Notes: a model not told the origin generated them from the sequence alone. DNA of 18,899 nucleotides from an archaeon (GCA_024409185.1 JAKSUD010000002.1:1-18899), one strand, 5' to 3'. Shown: positions 1 through 8,322, numbered from the stretch's first letter. Numbers and translations: made by a program.

Positions 1-204
1 TTGTTCTTTAAGTTTTTTAGATCTGTAGCTACTAATACCAGTTTGTGGTTTAGCTTTAATAATACCTTGATCAATAAGTTGTCTAACACCGTCTCTTGTA
101 ATAGCTCTAGAAACTTCTTCAATTTCATTAGGGTCTATCCATACACAGTTTACTCCAACTTTGAGTATACTAGCAGCTAATCTTTTTTGTGTAGTAAGAT
201 TCAT
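1..204 (-). CDS. rpl19e: Large ribosomal subunit protein L19e (eL19), N-terminal part
   Basis: The reverse strand reads 68 codons from an ATG at 204 to the window edge with no stop. The product begins MNLTTQKRLAAS and contains VWIDP and AITRDGVRQLI, the typical N-terminus of archaeal/eukaryotic L19e. This protein binds 23S rRNA and bridges to the small subunit at the subunit interface; that role is known for the family. An SD (GGAGG, 216-212) sits 7 bases before the ATG. In Methanothermobacter this gene directly follows L32e. Here 660 non-coding bases separate the two, so it probably has its own promoter. The gene is cut by the window edge, so its C-terminal helix is not visible. Confidence 0.96.
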   Translation of the reverse strand, partial: MNLTTQKRLAASILKVGVNCVWIDPNEIEEVSRAITRDGVRQLIDQGIIKAKPQTGISSYRSKKLKEQ

Positions 205-420
205 TAATAATCCTCCATTCTAGTTAGCTGATAAACTTGAATTAAAATTTCTCAAGTTTCCCTTTAATTTCATTAAATTAATTAATCTAATTTATTTTGT
301 TTAATAATAAGAAAATGGATTCTTTCATTACCCATTATAATAGAAAACCATTATAAATCTTATTGAGCTCGTTCTTTTGGAACATACGAATCAAATAGTT
401 ACATAAGTTGTGATACAAGG

Positions 421-439
421 TTAAAGACGTATTCTTTAA
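421..439. repeat. Hairpin in the L19e upstream region
   Basis: TTAAAGA (421-427) and TCTTTAA (433-439) form a perfect 7-bp stem around a 5-base loop. It sits just downstream, in the minus-strand sense, of the TTATATAA box at 453-460, so it could be the first structure of the L19e transcript. Its function is unknown. Confidence 0.45.
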
Positions 440-452
440 TCTCATACCAACT

Positions 453-460
453 TTATATAA
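453..460 (-). promoter_or_regulatory. Candidate TATA box for the L19e transcript
   Basis: TTATATAA lies in a relatively G+C-rich setting (minus strand GGGCG before it), a fair match to an archaeal TATA box. The predicted start would be near 430, giving a leader of about 225 bases that begins close to the 421-439 hairpin. A second TATA-like site (TTTATAAT, about 349-356) would give a leader of about 120 bases. I cannot say which is used. Confidence 0.35.
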
Positions 461-525
461 CGCCCCTAAGTTTCTTATTTTAAACACATACATAATCATT
501 AATTTATGCTAAATTTATACTAAAC

Positions 526-575
526 TTAATCTTAAATTTATTACCAAATTAGTTTTAAACCTGGCTCCAAATTTA
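526..575. repeat. 50-bp direct repeat, copy 1
   Basis: This segment is identical over 50 bases to 610-659. Both copies contain ACCTGGCTCC inside A+T-rich flanks, and the bases just after each copy are also similar (TTAAATTT). The copies are 84 bp apart, start to start. No coding or tRNA signal is visible. Confidence 0.9.
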
Positions 576-609
576 CTTTAAATTTATTTAAATATTTCAA
601 TTTGTACAT

Positions 610-659
610 TTAATCTTAAATTTATTACCAAATTAGTTTTAAACCTGGCTCCAAATTTA
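610..659. repeat. 50-bp direct repeat, copy 2
   Basis: Second copy of the repeat at 526-575, with no mismatch over 50 bases. A duplication in a non-coding spacer that has not decayed is either recent or under selection; the sequence alone does not tell which. Confidence 0.9.
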
Positions 660-864
660 TCTTAAATTTTTGATTAATTACAATACTTAATTGTATTTTC
701 GATTAATTTTGAATTTTTAGGAAATGAAAAAACTTCATGTTTATTCATCTAATAATTATCTGAAATAATCAAATAATATTTATTTTTAAATTTTATTTTA
801 AAGTTCATTTTAAAGTTTTTTTAAATTTTACTTAATAATTTAAAATATTTATAAATTATAAAAT

Positions 865-1191
865 TTATTTATTAAAAACTTTAATACCTAATTCTGATGC
901 TTTTTCTAACATCAATTCTTTTTTACGTTTACCAATAGAAGCACTAATTCTTGCAGCTTCAGTAGCAGGATCAATAGCTTCTAATTCTTTCATATTACAA
1001 ACAAGAACATCTTTAAATCCAGAAGGATGTAAGTCTCTAATAGCTTTAGGAGTACGATAACCTATAGCAGGCATTGCAGGTTTACCAGCTTCATATCTTC
1101 TCATTTTACTGGTTTTTCCTCTTGGACGTCTCCATTTAGTGCCTAATTTTTTGTAACGAGCATATTCTTGTCTTTTAAATTGTTTACTCAT
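865..1191 (-). CDS. rpl32e: Large ribosomal subunit protein L32e (eL32)
   Basis: The 108-residue product begins MSKQFKRQEYARYKKLG and contains WRRPRGKTSKMRRYE and GYRTPKAIRDLHPSG, the basic rRNA-binding core of the L32e family, which sits in the large subunit and is found in Archaea and Eukarya only. A GGTGAT SD lies 5 bases before the ATG at 1191. L6 ends or starts immediately beside it: its stop is 17 bases upstream of this ATG. This is the last gene of the compact part of the cluster; 660 non-coding bases follow before L19e. Confidence 0.97.
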   Translation of the reverse strand: MSKQFKRQEYARYKKLGTKWRRPRGKTSKMRRYEAGKPAMPAIGYRTPKAIRDLHPSGFKDVLVCNMKELEAIDPATEAARISASIGKRKKELMLEKASELGIKVFNK

Positions 1192-1208
1192 ATTATCACC
1201 AAATATAA

Positions 1209-1742
1209 CTATTCTTTGCTTACTAAATAGATACCATCTTGGAATACTCTAGGGTCTTTGCCTCTAATTTTAGTAGCTTGTTCTAAGTTAGCCATAGTTT
1301 GACCAACATCTTCTTTATTTACACCAGTAATGATAACTTCGTCACCTTTAACAGAAACTTTAGCATCTCCAACAATTTTAGAGGTTCTTGGATGTCTTTC
1401 TCCAATAAAGTTATCAATAGTAACAACATCGCCTTGAGGTTTTACAGTCATTGGAAAGTGAGCAAATACAATTTTCATACGGTAAGTGAAACCATCGGTT
1501 ACACCAGTAATCATATTTTGAATATGTGCTTTAGTAGTTCCAATCATTGATTTATCTGCTTTTTTAGGGAAAGCAGTTTCAAGTACGATAAGGTTGTCTT
1601 CAACATCAATAGTTACATTAGGGTAAGTAAATTTTCTAGAAGTTTGACCATTAGGGCCTTTTACAGAAAATTCTTCTTCGTTTATAACTTCAACGCCTTC
1701 AGGGATTTCAATTTCTTCCCTAATAGCTGCAGCTAATACCAT
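1209..1742 (-). CDS. rpl6: Large ribosomal subunit protein L6 (uL6)
   Basis: The 177-residue product begins MVLAAAIREEIEIPEGVEV and has the two-domain L6 fold, with the conserved region near DPRVFQDGIY at the C-terminus. L6 binds 23S rRNA near the sarcin-ricin loop and the factor-binding site. I chose the ATG at 1742. An in-frame GTG at 1751 would add MIY, but that GTG is part of the SD GGTGA, which is well placed for the ATG. S8 stops at 1752, so the gap is 9 bases. Confidence 0.97.
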   Translation of the reverse strand: MVLAAAIREEIEIPEGVEVINEEEFSVKGPNGQTSRKFTYPNVTIDVEDNLIVLETAFPKKADKSMIGTTKAHIQNMITGVTDGFTYRMKIVFAHFPMTVKPQGDVVTIDNFIGERHPRTSKIVGDAKVSVKGDEVIITGVNKEDVGQTMANLEQATKIRGKDPRVFQDGIYLVSKE

Positions 1743-1751
1743 ATAAATCAC

Positions 1752-2144
1752 CTAATACATATAAGCCAACAAACGTCCGCCGATACCTCTTTCTTTAGCT
1801 TCTCTGTGGGTCATAATACCTTCAGGAGTAGTTACAATTAAGATACCGAAATTTTTTGCTGGTAAATATCTTTTTTCAAATTTCTCAAATTCATCTTTCT
1901 TTACAGCATGACGAGGTTTAATTACACCACATTGGTTAATATTACCTTCTAATTCTACTTCGAATTTTCCAGCCCTTTTGTCATCTATAAATTCAAATTC
2001 ACCTATATAATTCTCTTTTTGCATAGTGCTTAAAACATGTCCAATTAATTTGGATGCAGGAGAAATAGTACAGTGGTCATTTACTTGACGTTCGTTATTT
2101 CTAATGTTTGTTAAAGCATCAGCAAGAGGATCCATAAGAGTCAT
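1752..2144 (-). CDS. rps8: Small ribosomal subunit protein S8 (uS8)
   Basis: The 130-residue product begins [18 protein letters not shown], the standard S8 N-terminus, and ends in the family's conserved C-terminal block ([22 protein letters not shown], here described by its key GGRLLAY). S8 binds helix 21 of 16S rRNA and is a primary assembly protein. The ATG at 2144 is preferred over an in-frame GTG at 2153 because that GTG belongs to the AGGTG SD and the 130-residue form is the usual archaeal length. S14 ends 14 bases upstream. Confidence 0.97.
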   Translation of the reverse strand: MTLMDPLADALTNIRNNERQVNDHCTISPASKLIGHVLSTMQKENYIGEFEFIDDKRAGKFEVELEGNINQCGVIKPRHAVKKDEFEKFEKRYLPAKNFGILIVTTPEGIMTHREAKERGIGGRLLAYMY

Positions 2145-2158
2145 AATAAACACCTTTT

Positions 2159-2302
2159 TTAATTATATTTTTTAAATCCTATTTTAGGAGCAAGTTCTCT
2201 GAAACATTGCCTACATAAGTTGATACCATATCTGCTGATTACTGCAGAGTGGTCTCCACAACGGCTACATTGTTTTGCTGCTTTACCATATTTTCTTGGC
2301 AA
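2159..2302 (-). CDS. rps14: Small ribosomal subunit protein S14 (uS14), zinc-binding type
   Basis: This 47-residue gene is easily missed because it is short and starts with TTG (2302-2300). The product begins [20 protein letters not shown] and ends [12 protein letters not shown], matching archaeal S14 throughout. Four cysteines in two CxxC pairs (C12, C15, C30, C33) form the zinc site. S14 binds 16S rRNA in the head of the small subunit. An SD (AGGTGAT) lies 5-6 bases before the TTG, and no better ATG or GTG exists in frame. The position between L5 and S8 is the normal one in the archaeal spc cluster. Confidence 0.95.
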   Translation of the reverse strand: MPRKYGKAAKQCSRCGDHSAVISRYGINLCRQCFRELAPKIGFKKYN

Positions 2303-2334
2303 AATAATCACCTTTCATTAATTATCATATATTA

Positions 2335-2354
2335 AATAATAATTCATCATTATT
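2335..2354. repeat. Short hairpin between L5 and S14
   Basis: AATAAT (2335-2340) and ATTATT (2349-2354) can pair around an 8-base loop in the 56-base gap between the L5 stop and the S14 start. The stem is A-T only and weak, so any role in processing or uncoupling translation is a guess. Confidence 0.25.
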
Positions 2355-2358
2355 CCAA

Positions 2359-2889
2359 TTAGTATAAAATTTCCTCTTCTTCTTCAGAAATTTTTACATT
2401 GAATTTTTCTTCCATGAATTTCATAGTTTCTTCAGGAGTAATTCTGTGTCTTTTTGGAATAGATTTCTTTTGGATTTTTCTTCTTTTAATTCTGTAACCA
2501 GGTTTTTCAAAAGTAATAGATAAATCCATACCGAAAATACCAATATCTGGATCATATCTCATTCCAGGAATATCAATATGTTCTTTAATACCGAAAGAAA
2601 CATTACCTTGAGCATCAAATTGGCTTGGTCTTAATTTGTTGTTAATACCTTCTAATACCATTTTAATAGCATCATCAGCTCTATCTCCACGAAGGGTTAC
2701 TTTACAAGCAATAGGTTGGCGTTTTCTAATACCAAACTCAGGGTTAGTTACTTTAGAGAAAGTTTTAACAGGAGTTTGACCAGTCATATTTTCTAAAAGA
2801 GTCATAGCTCTTTCTAATCTTTCACCAGATTCTCCAACACCAATATTAATAGTTGCTTTACCAATAATTACTTCGTTCATTGGATTCAT
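2359..2889 (-). CDS. rpl5: Large ribosomal subunit protein L5 (uL5)
   Basis: The 176-residue product begins [20 protein letters not shown] and contains [14 protein letters not shown] and the C-terminal KRHRITPEE block of archaeal L5. L5 binds 5S rRNA and contacts the P-site tRNA and the head of the small subunit. The ATG at 2889 overlaps the S4e stop in an ATGA arrangement, with a strong SD (GGAGGT) 6-7 bases upstream, inside the last codons of S4e; translation is probably coupled. The acidic C-terminus ([11 protein letters not shown]) is a little unusual but plausible. Confidence 0.97.
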   Translation of the reverse strand: MNPMNEVIIGKATINIGVGESGERLERAMTLLENMTGQTPVKTFSKVTNPEFGIRKRQPIACKVTLRGDRADDAIKMVLEGINNKLRPSQFDAQGNVSFGIKEHIDIPGMRYDPDIGIFGMDLSITFEKPGYRIKRRKIQKKSIPKRHRITPEETMKFMEEKFNVKISEEEEEILY

Positions 2890-3620
2890 TGATTAACCTC
2901 CATTAATTCAATAACAGGTTTATCAGCACCAATAACAAAAGCATATTTTTCTAAAGTTAAGAAAGTATCATTATTAGCTTTTTCAATAGTTATAGTATTT
3001 GGTTTAGAAGATTCATTTACAATAACTTCTTTAACTTTACCAATTTCACCAATGTGTTTACCACCAGTTACGAAAACAACAGCACCTTCTTCAAATTTGT
3101 AAGTTTCATTAATGTTTTGTTCAGGTAATCCTAAAGCAATAACATCTTTAGCAGCGAAGTTATCTTCTTCTACTAAAACATTTCTACCATCGTGAAGGTT
3201 TAATTGAGTAATTCCACCTTTAATAGTAGATTTGTTCATGATTTTAGCTAATTTGAATTTAGCATCATCTTCAGAAATTGGGTGTAAGTTTAATCTTCCT
3301 TTATTATCTAAGAGAAGTCTGTAATTATCTCCAGTTTTAGGAATAGATAAAATATCCATGAACCCCACTGGGAATTTGTAATCTTTTTTAGCTTGTCCAT
3401 CAATTAATATATCACCATTATTGATGATTCTTTTTGCTTCTCTGGAATTATCAGCAAGACCTAAAACGTCTCTAACAATAACCATTAAAGATAAGGAATC
3501 TTCAATTGCGTGACTACCTGGAGCAGGTTTTACAGTCCAAGTATCTTCTTTTGGGTGGATAGGCCAACTTTTAGGTGCTTTGAATCTTTTAAGATGCTTT
3601 CTAGATCCCATTTTTGCCAT
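2886..3620 (-). CDS. rps4e: Small ribosomal subunit protein S4e (eS4)
   Basis: The 244-residue product begins [19 protein letters not shown], the diagnostic S4e start. An S4 RNA-binding domain lies at about residues 43-105 and a KOW motif at about 175-215 ([15 protein letters not shown]). The family is found in Archaea and Eukarya only and binds 16S/18S rRNA in the small-subunit body. An SD (GGAGG) lies in the last codons of L24, and the gap to L24 is 2 bases. The stop overlaps the L5 start. Confidence 0.97.
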   Translation of the reverse strand: MAKMGSRKHLKRFKAPKSWPIHPKEDTWTVKPAPGSHAIEDSLSLMVIVRDVLGLADNSREAKRIINNGDILIDGQAKKDYKFPVGFMDILSIPKTGDNYRLLLDNKGRLNLHPISEDDAKFKLAKIMNKSTIKGGITQLNLHDGRNVLVEEDNFAAKDVIALGLPEQNINETYKFEEGAVVFVTGGKHIGEIGKVKEVIVNESSKPNTITIEKANNDTFLTLEKYAFVIGADKPVIELMEVNQ

Positions 3621-3622
3621 CC

Positions 3623-3970
3623 TTAATCCTCCTTATTATTTATTCTTCTATCATCTTTTAAGTCAGCGTCGATAATCATCAAGTTAGATGGGTGAATTGG
3701 GAGGAATACTGCAGTTCCATCAGGTTTGTTTAAAGTTACACCTTCAACAGTAACTTTGTATCTCATAACATCGATGGATTCAACTTTTCCTTCATGTCCT
3801 TTAAAGTCACCACGGACAACTTGAACTTTATCCCCTACTTTAATTGGTAAAGATCTTTTACCAATGTCTGCTCTTAAATCTTTGCTTAAGTTAGCACTCA
3901 TAATTTTACGACGGATGTGTAAAGGAGCAGTGTAGAGAGCTTTTCTTTGTTTTCTTGGTTGAATTGACAT
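3623..3970 (-). CDS. rpl24: Large ribosomal subunit protein L24 (uL24)
   Basis: The 115-residue product contains a KOW motif ([15 protein letters not shown]) and, in the second half, [20 protein letters not shown], which marks archaeal L24. It is an assembly initiator on 23S rRNA and sits near the exit tunnel. The N-terminus ([18 protein letters not shown]) is the usual basic extension. A GGTGAT SD precedes the ATG at 3970. The gene sits between L14 and S4e, as in other archaea. Confidence 0.97.
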   Translation of the reverse strand: MSIQPRKQRKALYTAPLHIRRKIMSANLSKDLRADIGKRSLPIKVGDKVQVVRGDFKGHEGKVESIDVMRYKVTVEGVTLNKPDGTAVFLPIHPSNLMIIDADLKDDRRINNKED

Positions 3971-3985
3971 TCTACATCACCATAT

Positions 3986-4384
3986 TTAAATTAAAATGCT
4001 TGCAGCACTACCTACACTAGGCCATTTATCAGCTGCTTCTTTAGCAACAGGTCCTCTAATTTCTGAACCTTTTAATAAACCTTCTGGAGTGATGATAACA
4101 GCAGCGTTATCTTCAAATTTAACACGAAGGCCATCTGCACGTCTGTATTCTTTTTTCTGTCTTACTACAACAGCGTTAACTACTTCTCTTCTCATGTCAG
4201 CAGTTCCTTTTTTAACTGAAGCAACAACAAGGTCACCGACTCCAGCTACATCAAGTCTTCTACGGACACCTTTGAAACCTTTTACAGAAATAATTTGGAT
4301 TTCACGAGCACCAGTATTATCTACACATTGTAATCTAGCACCAATTGGTAACGCTTTAGTAACACTAGAAGTTGTAGGTTTCAT
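3986..4384 (-). CDS. rpl14: Large ribosomal subunit protein L14 (uL14)
   Basis: The 132-residue product contains [20 protein letters not shown] and [21 protein letters not shown], both strongly conserved in L14. It binds 23S rRNA at the subunit interface and forms a bridge to the small subunit. The ATG at 4384 follows the S17 stop with no gap (TAAATG), with GGTGATGATTAAATG as SD and start context, so the two are probably translationally coupled. An open frame on the plus strand across the same bases is an antisense shadow. Confidence 0.97.
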   Translation of the reverse strand: MKPTTSSVTKALPIGARLQCVDNTGAREIQIISVKGFKGVRRRLDVAGVGDLVVASVKKGTADMRREVVNAVVVRQKKEYRRADGLRVKFEDNAAVIITPEGLLKGSEIRGPVAKEAADKWPSVGSAASILI

Positions 4385-4705
4385 TTAATCATCACCTTTT
4401 ACTTCGACTAATACGAAATGTTTAGTTTTACTTAAAGGTCTGCATTCTGCAATTTTTACAGAATCGCCTATTTCAACATCAAGACAGTCAGGTTTGTGAA
4501 CACTAATTCTTGATCTTCTTTTTTCATATCTTTCATATTTTCTAATGAACTTATAGAAACTACGTTCTACTGTAATAGTCCTTTCTGCTTTGTTAGAAAC
4601 AACAATTCCCTCAAGGACTTGTCCTCTAACAGCTAAAGTACCATGGAAAGGGCAGTTAGGATCATCACATACAGTTTCTGGTTCCTTAACATTAAGTCCA
4701 ACCAT
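4385..4705 (-). CDS. rps17: Small ribosomal subunit protein S17 (uS17)
   Basis: The 106-residue product has the OB-fold core of S17 ([19 protein letters not shown] region, residues about 31-50, and [18 protein letters not shown]). The archaeal N-terminal segment carries C13, C18 and H21 ([10 protein letters not shown]), typical of archaeal S17. S17 binds helices 7 and 11 of 16S rRNA. A GGTGAT SD precedes the ATG at 4705. The gap to the RNase P protein gene is 10 bases. Confidence 0.97.
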   Translation of the reverse strand: MVGLNVKEPETVCDDPNCPFHGTLAVRGQVLEGIVVSNKAERTITVERSFYKFIRKYERYEKRRSRISVHKPDCLDVEIGDSVKIAECRPLSKTKHFVLVEVKGDD

Positions 4706-4715
4706 TATATCACCA

Positions 4716-5015
4716 TTAAATTTTTTTATATCTCTTTTTTATCCTATCTTCAGGACGATTCAACAATATTTTACCATCAATTTCAACAATAGTTCCATCT
4801 GGAACTTTAAATTGAAACACAGAAATGTCTTTCTGAATTAATTTCTCAGCGGATTTCCCTTTGTTAAAAGAGGAATTGGTTTGGATTAAGAAAGTTTTTT
4901 TAGTCTCATCAACAATTGTCCCTGTAAGACCAATTAAATAGCTATCTGTACTATCAACAATCTTAATTTCTAATCCAATTAATTCATGATAGAATATGTT
5001 CTTTGAGCTTATCAT
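4716..5015 (-). CDS. rnp1: RNase P protein component 1 (Rpp29/POP4 family)
   Basis: The 99-residue product begins [20 protein letters not shown] and contains [14 protein letters not shown] and [18 protein letters not shown], the Sm-like barrel of archaeal Rpp29. It pairs with Rpp21 on the specificity domain of RNase P RNA, which removes 5' leaders from pre-tRNA. I chose the ATG at 5015: the in-frame TTG at 5027 overlaps the SD GAGG (5025-5022), which is well placed for the ATG. The position between S17 and aIF1 is conserved in Methanobacteriales. Confidence 0.93.
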   Translation of the reverse strand: MISSKNIFYHELIGLEIKIVDSTDSYLIGLTGTIVDETKKTFLIQTNSSFNKGKSAEKLIQKDISVFQFKVPDGTIVEIDGKILLNRPEDRIKKRYKKI

Positions 5016-5065
5016 TCTAAGCCTCAATATGTGAATTAATAACTTAATTAACTATCATAATATAC

Positions 5066-5410
5066 TTAACGTCTTCTTCTGTTATTGAATTTTTTATCAG
5101 CATCTCTGATTTCAATAGTATCAGAAGAGAATCCCATATCAGATAAAACTTCTTTAACTCTTACTTTATGATCACCTTGGAGTTCAATTTGACCTTTTTT
5201 AGCAGTTCCTCCACAAGCACATTTTGCTTTAAGAGTTTTAGTAAGTTCTTTGATATCAATATCATGTTCATCGATACCTTCAACAATAGTCATAAGTTTT
5301 CCAAATCTTCTTCTAACTGTATAAACTTTAACAGCTTGAACTTCTCTTGCAATTTCTTCACAAACACAAAGTTCTTCAGGAAGACCACATACATCACAGA
5401 TTTTTGACAT
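5066..5410 (-). CDS. Translation initiation factor aIF1 (SUI1 family)
   Basis: The 114-residue product has an N-terminal segment with paired cysteines ([15 protein letters not shown], residues 5-19) and a SUI1 domain ([34 protein letters not shown]). aIF1, like eukaryotic eIF1, acts at the P site of the small subunit to check start codon choice. The ATG at 5410 directly follows the L29 stop (TAAATG), with an SD (GGAGAA) in the last codons of L29. The C-terminus is basic (NNRRRR). The family call is firm. Confidence 0.96.
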   Translation of the reverse strand: MSKICDVCGLPEELCVCEEIAREVQAVKVYTVRRRFGKLMTIVEGIDEHDIDIKELTKTLKAKCACGGTAKKGQIELQGDHKVRVKEVLSDMGFSSDTIEIRDADKKFNNRRRR

Positions 5411-5617
5411 TTAATTCTCCTTCTGTTTTTGGTTCATAATTGTAAGAACACGAGCAATAGTCCTTTTGAGTTCTCTGATTTTACCAGGGTTTTCATTAAC
5501 TCCAGCAGCAGCACTTTTAGAAATGTTTTTAGCTAATTCAGCTTTGAGTTCAACCAATTTTTCTTGGATGTCCTCATCTTCCATTTCCCAAATTTCTTTA
5601 CTTCTTAAAATTGCCAT
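5411..5617 (-). CDS. rpl29: Large ribosomal subunit protein L29 (uL29)
   Basis: The 68-residue product is a two-helix L29 protein (MAILRSKEIWEMEDED start; NPGKIRELKRTIARVLTIMNQ end). It sits at the polypeptide exit of the large subunit near L23. The SD is weaker than those of its neighbours (GTGAG or GAG about 8-13 bases upstream). A 59-base gap with a hairpin separates it from S3, one of the larger gaps inside the cluster. Confidence 0.96.
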   Translation of the reverse strand: MAILRSKEIWEMEDEDIQEKLVELKAELAKNISKSAAAGVNENPGKIRELKRTIARVLTIMNQKQKEN

Positions 5618-5650
5618 TCTTTCAACTCACTTATAAAAGTAAATTAATAA

Positions 5651-5668
5651 TAATTCTAAAAAGAATTA
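5651..5668. repeat. Hairpin between S3 and L29
   Basis: TAATTCT (5651-5657) and AGAATTA (5662-5668) form a perfect 7-bp stem with an AAAA loop (UUUU in the minus-strand transcript). It lies in the 59-base gap between the S3 stop and the L29 start, inside the transcription unit. It could be a processing or partial-termination site. Confidence 0.4.
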
Positions 5669-5676
5669 ATTATTAT

Positions 5677-6414
5677 TTATTCTTCCTCTTCTTCAGTAGC
5701 TGCTTCAAGTTCTTCAAGATCAGAATCATCTTCGATTTCTTCTAATTCTTCAAGTTCTTCAGTGACTTCTTCAATTTCTTCAGAGTCATCTTCAACCACT
5801 TCTTCAATAATTTCTTCAACTTTTGGAGCAAGGATGTCAACTTTATCTGGTAAAACTGCTTCAGGAGGCATAATTCTAACTACAATTCCTAAAACACCAG
5901 GTTTTAAAGGAGCAGTAGCGAAACCTTGTTGTACAAATCTGTCTGCTGGTTCACCACATTTTTTGATGTAACCTTCAACAAATTTAGCAACTGCAGATCT
6001 TGAACCTCTGATTTTTCCAGATATAGTTACTTCTACACCTTGAGCACCTGCACCCATAATTCTACGAATAGTGGAGTAAGCTACTCTTCTGAAGTGCATT
6101 CCTCTTTGGAGCATGTTAGCTATTTTAGCAGCCATAATTCTTGCATTAAGTTCAGGAACATCTACTTCTTTAACTTCAACTTGAGGGTTGTCTAAATCAA
6201 ATTTGTTTTTGAGGTTTTGAGTAATTTGTCTTACAGTTTTTCCACCTCTACCGATAACCATACCAGGTCTTTCAGCATAAACAACAACCATAGTTCCTAA
6301 AGGAGTGACTTGAATGTCCATTCCTCCGTAACCTGCTCTTTCGAGTTCTTTTTCTAAGTATTCATCAATTTTGGTTCTTCTGAGACCTTCTGTAACGAAA
6401 TCTTTTTCTATCAT
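5677..6414 (-). CDS. rps3: Small ribosomal subunit protein S3 (uS3)
   Basis: The 245-residue product carries a type II KH domain with GRGG at residues 55-58 (PGMVIGRGGKTVRQIT), then the S3 C-terminal domain (RVAYSTIRRIMGAGAQGVEV; GKIRGSRSA). S3 lies at the mRNA entry channel. Residues from about 198 to the end form a strongly acidic Glu/Asp-rich tail; similar tails occur in other archaeal S3 proteins. The SD GGAGG is inside the last codons of L22, and the gap to L22 is 3 bases. Confidence 0.97.
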   Translation of the reverse strand: MIEKDFVTEGLRRTKIDEYLEKELERAGYGGMDIQVTPLGTMVVVYAERPGMVIGRGGKTVRQITQNLKNKFDLDNPQVEVKEVDVPELNARIMAAKIANMLQRGMHFRRVAYSTIRRIMGAGAQGVEVTISGKIRGSRSAVAKFVEGYIKKCGEPADRFVQQGFATAPLKPGVLGIVVRIMPPEAVLPDKVDILAPKVEEIIEEVVEDDSEEIEEVTEELEELEEIEDDSDLEELEAATEEEEE

Positions 6415-6417
6415 TAA

Positions 6418-6882
6418 TTAAGCCTCCACTAAAACAATTTGAACATGAGTAGTTTGGGTATTGAATGGAGTTACTCTACCGAATGCTCTTGGTCTGTAAC
6501 CAGGAATTCTAACACCTTTATGACTGGAAATATGTTCAATTTTAAGGTTTTCTACATCCATACCTTTGTATTCAGCATTTGCTTCAGCATTTTCTAAAAC
6601 TTTTAAAATTGCTTTAGAAGCTTTTACAGGGTATCTTCCAGCAGCCCATCCTTTCATTCCTTTTCTATGACCTACATCTCTGTTATATCTTTTAAAAGGA
6701 ATAGCTTTTTTCATGTCAATAACATCATTTAAGTATGCTTTTGCTTTAGAAACTTCCATTCCTCTTAATGCATTACAAATTTCAACACAATGTTTTGGTG
6801 AAACTTTAAGGGATTTAGCCATAGCACGTGCGACTTTAGCTTCGTCAGCATCTTTATTATTGTAAGCGTATTTATTTGCCAT
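6418..6882 (-). CDS. rpl22: Large ribosomal subunit protein L22 (uL22)
   Basis: The 154-residue product contains [24 protein letters not shown] near the N-terminus and the C-terminal block [20 protein letters not shown], as in archaeal L22. Its beta-hairpin lines the nascent-chain tunnel. The ATG at 6882 has an SD (GGAGAT) that overlaps the end of S19. An alternative frame over 6765-6986 is a shadow. Confidence 0.97.
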   Translation of the reverse strand: MANKYAYNNKDADEAKVARAMAKSLKVSPKHCVEICNALRGMEVSKAKAYLNDVIDMKKAIPFKRYNRDVGHRKGMKGWAAGRYPVKASKAILKVLENAEANAEYKGMDVENLKIEHISSHKGVRIPGYRPRAFGRVTPFNTQTTHVQIVLVEA

Positions 6883-6894
6883 GATTTAATCTCC

Positions 6895-7305
6895 TTATTT
6901 AAGTGGTACAAACATAGATGATCTAGTAGCACCCATACCTGGGTCACCGTGTTGAACTCTTTGTCTAGTTGGTGCAAATTCACCAAAGAAGCAACCTAAC
7001 ATTTCAGGAGTGAAAGTTACTTCTACAAAGTCTTTACCATTGTAAATTCCAAAAGTGGTTCCTACCATTTCAGGAATTACAACCATATCACGACAGTGGG
7101 TTCTTACTACTAAAGGTTTTCCACCTTGAGTACCTTGTTCTTTCATTTTTCTCATTTTATCCAACACAGACTGTTGTCTTGGTAAGAATCCTCTTTTTAA
7201 GGATCTTCTTTGTCTTGCTGGTAAAAGTTCTATAAATTCATCTAAGGACATTTCTTTTAATTCTTCAATAGTATATCCTCTGTATTTAAATATTTTTCTA
7301 GCCAA
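6895..7305 (-). CDS. rps19: Small ribosomal subunit protein S19 (uS19)
   Basis: The 136-residue product contains [36 protein letters not shown] and the [14 protein letters not shown] block of archaeal S19, a small-subunit head protein near the A site. I chose the TTG at 7305, giving [16 protein letters not shown]. An in-frame GTG at 7311 lies only 2 bases after the SD GGAG, too close, while the TTG is 8 bases away and gives the usual N-terminus. It is the second TTG start in this cluster. Confidence 0.95.
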   Translation of the reverse strand: MARKIFKYRGYTIEELKEMSLDEFIELLPARQRRSLKRGFLPRQQSVLDKMRKMKEQGTQGGKPLVVRTHCRDMVVIPEMVGTTFGIYNGKDFVEVTFTPEMLGCFFGEFAPTRQRVQHGDPGMGATRSSMFVPLK

Positions 7306-7323
7306 TGACACATCTCCTTAAAT

Positions 7324-8049
7324 CTATCTTCTTTTTCCTGTACGTTTAGCTGCAATAGAACCAACTTTTCTTCCAGGTGGTGCATGTCTTGAAATAGTAG
7401 TAGGACGACCTGGGTGTTGTCTGTTACCCCCACCGTGAGGGTGGTCTACTGCGTTCATTGCTACTCCTCTAACAGTCATAGATTTCTTACCTTTAGCTTT
7501 GAGAGCATACCATCTGACACCTGCTTTGAGGTAAGGTTTTTCTTTTCTTCCTCCACCAGCTACAACACCGATACTTGCACGGCATTTAGGGTTAAAGGAT
7601 TTAAGTTCACCAGATGGTAATTGAACCATCGCTTGAGTTGCATCATGAGTAATTAAAGAAGCATAAGTTCCGGAAGATCTTACAAAACGACCTCCATCTC
7701 CTGGTCTGTTTTCAATATTATAAATAGGAGTTCCCTCTGGGATTTCAGCTAATGGTAAGGTGTTACCAAAGCTAATAGGAGCGGAAATACCACATTCAAT
7801 ATCATCGTCAATTTGAATACTTTCAGGAGCTAAAATGTATTTTTTCTCTCCGTTTTCAAATTTAACAAGAGCAATAGGAGCGGTTCTTCCTGGGTCGTGA
7901 ACTATGTCAACAACTTTACCTTTGAGGCTTCCTTCTTTTTCTAAATCATCGTAAGCTCTGTATTGGATTTTATCTTTAAATCTGTGAGAAGCAACACGAT
8001 GAGCAGGAGTTCCTCTTCCTCTACGTTGATGTATTAATCGTTTTCCCAT
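7324..8049 (-). CDS. rpl2: Large ribosomal subunit protein L2 (uL2)
   Basis: The 241-residue product begins MGKRLIHQRRGRGTP and carries the near-universal HPHGGG motif at residues 203-208; the histidines lie near the peptidyl transferase centre. L2 joins domains of 23S rRNA and is needed for subunit joining. The OB fold (about residues 35-100) and the SH3-like domain (about 100-180) are both complete. A strong SD (GGAGG) lies 7 bases before the ATG. The gap to L23 is 12 bases. Confidence 0.98.
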   Translation of the reverse strand: MGKRLIHQRRGRGTPAHRVASHRFKDKIQYRAYDDLEKEGSLKGKVVDIVHDPGRTAPIALVKFENGEKKYILAPESIQIDDDIECGISAPISFGNTLPLAEIPEGTPIYNIENRPGDGGRFVRSSGTYASLITHDATQAMVQLPSGELKSFNPKCRASIGVVAGGGRKEKPYLKAGVRWYALKAKGKKSMTVRGVAMNAVDHPHGGGNRQHPGRPTTISRHAPPGRKVGSIAAKRTGKRR

Positions 8050-8061
8050 TCTTTAACCTCC

Positions 8062-8322
8062 TTAGAATACTCCCATTTTAACAGCTACATCTTCAGCTTC
8101 ATTTTCTTCTGCGAGTTTAATGTAAGCTAATTTTACACCTTTAGGAGTAATGTGAGTGTTAACTTTTAAAACTTCTTGATCAAATAACTCTTCAAAAGCA
8201 GCTTTAATTTCTCCTTTTGCAGCATCTCTTTTAACAACAAAAACGAGTTCGTTATTTTGATCGATTAAATTCATTGTTTTCTCAGTAATATGAGGTTTAA
8301 CAATAATTGAGTACGGATCCAT
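8062..8322 (-). CDS. rpl23: Large ribosomal subunit protein L23 (uL23)
   Basis: The 86-residue product begins MDPYSIIVKPHITEKTMNL and ends with AEDVAVKMGVF, as in other methanobacterial L23 proteins. L23 sits at the tunnel exit and docks SRP and chaperones. The ATG at 8322 is chosen over an in-frame GTG at 8331, which is part of the SD GGTGA. The 44-base gap to L4 holds a small inverted repeat (TTCC taaa GGAA). Confidence 0.96.
   Translation of the reverse strand: MDPYSIIVKPHITEKTMNLIDQNNELVFVVKRDAAKGEIKAAFEELFDQEVLKVNTHITPKGVKLAYIKLAEENEAEDVAVKMGVF

Larger units (their letters stand above)
205..864. other. 660-base non-coding spacer between L32e and L19e
   Basis: No open frame of useful length or codon pattern is visible on either strand. 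The spacer holds a 50-bp perfect direct repeat (526-575 and 610-659), a 7-bp-stem hairpin at 421-439, a small hairpin at 724-738 next to an A6 run (U6 on the minus strand), and TATA-like sites that could drive L19e. The part from 361 to 480 is clearly richer in G and C than the very A+T-rich remainder, which might mark a transcribed leader. I saw no tRNA-like or rRNA-like sequence. Confidence 0.75.

Noticed and set aside
526..659. The 50-bp repeats as ends of an insertion sequence
   Set aside because: They are direct rather than inverted, only 34 bases apart, and there is no transposase frame.
3996..4388. A 130-codon open frame on the plus strand across L14
   Set aside because: It is antisense to a certain L14 gene, has no SD and no recognisable product; such frames are common opposite codon-biased genes.
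5677..5830. The acidic tail of S3 as a fusion or foreign segment
   Set aside because: Acidic tails are known on other archaeal S3 proteins and the reading frame is continuous.
6765..6986. Minus-strand open frame spanning the S19-L22 junction
   Set aside because: It overlaps the conserved ends of both genes in another frame and resembles no protein.
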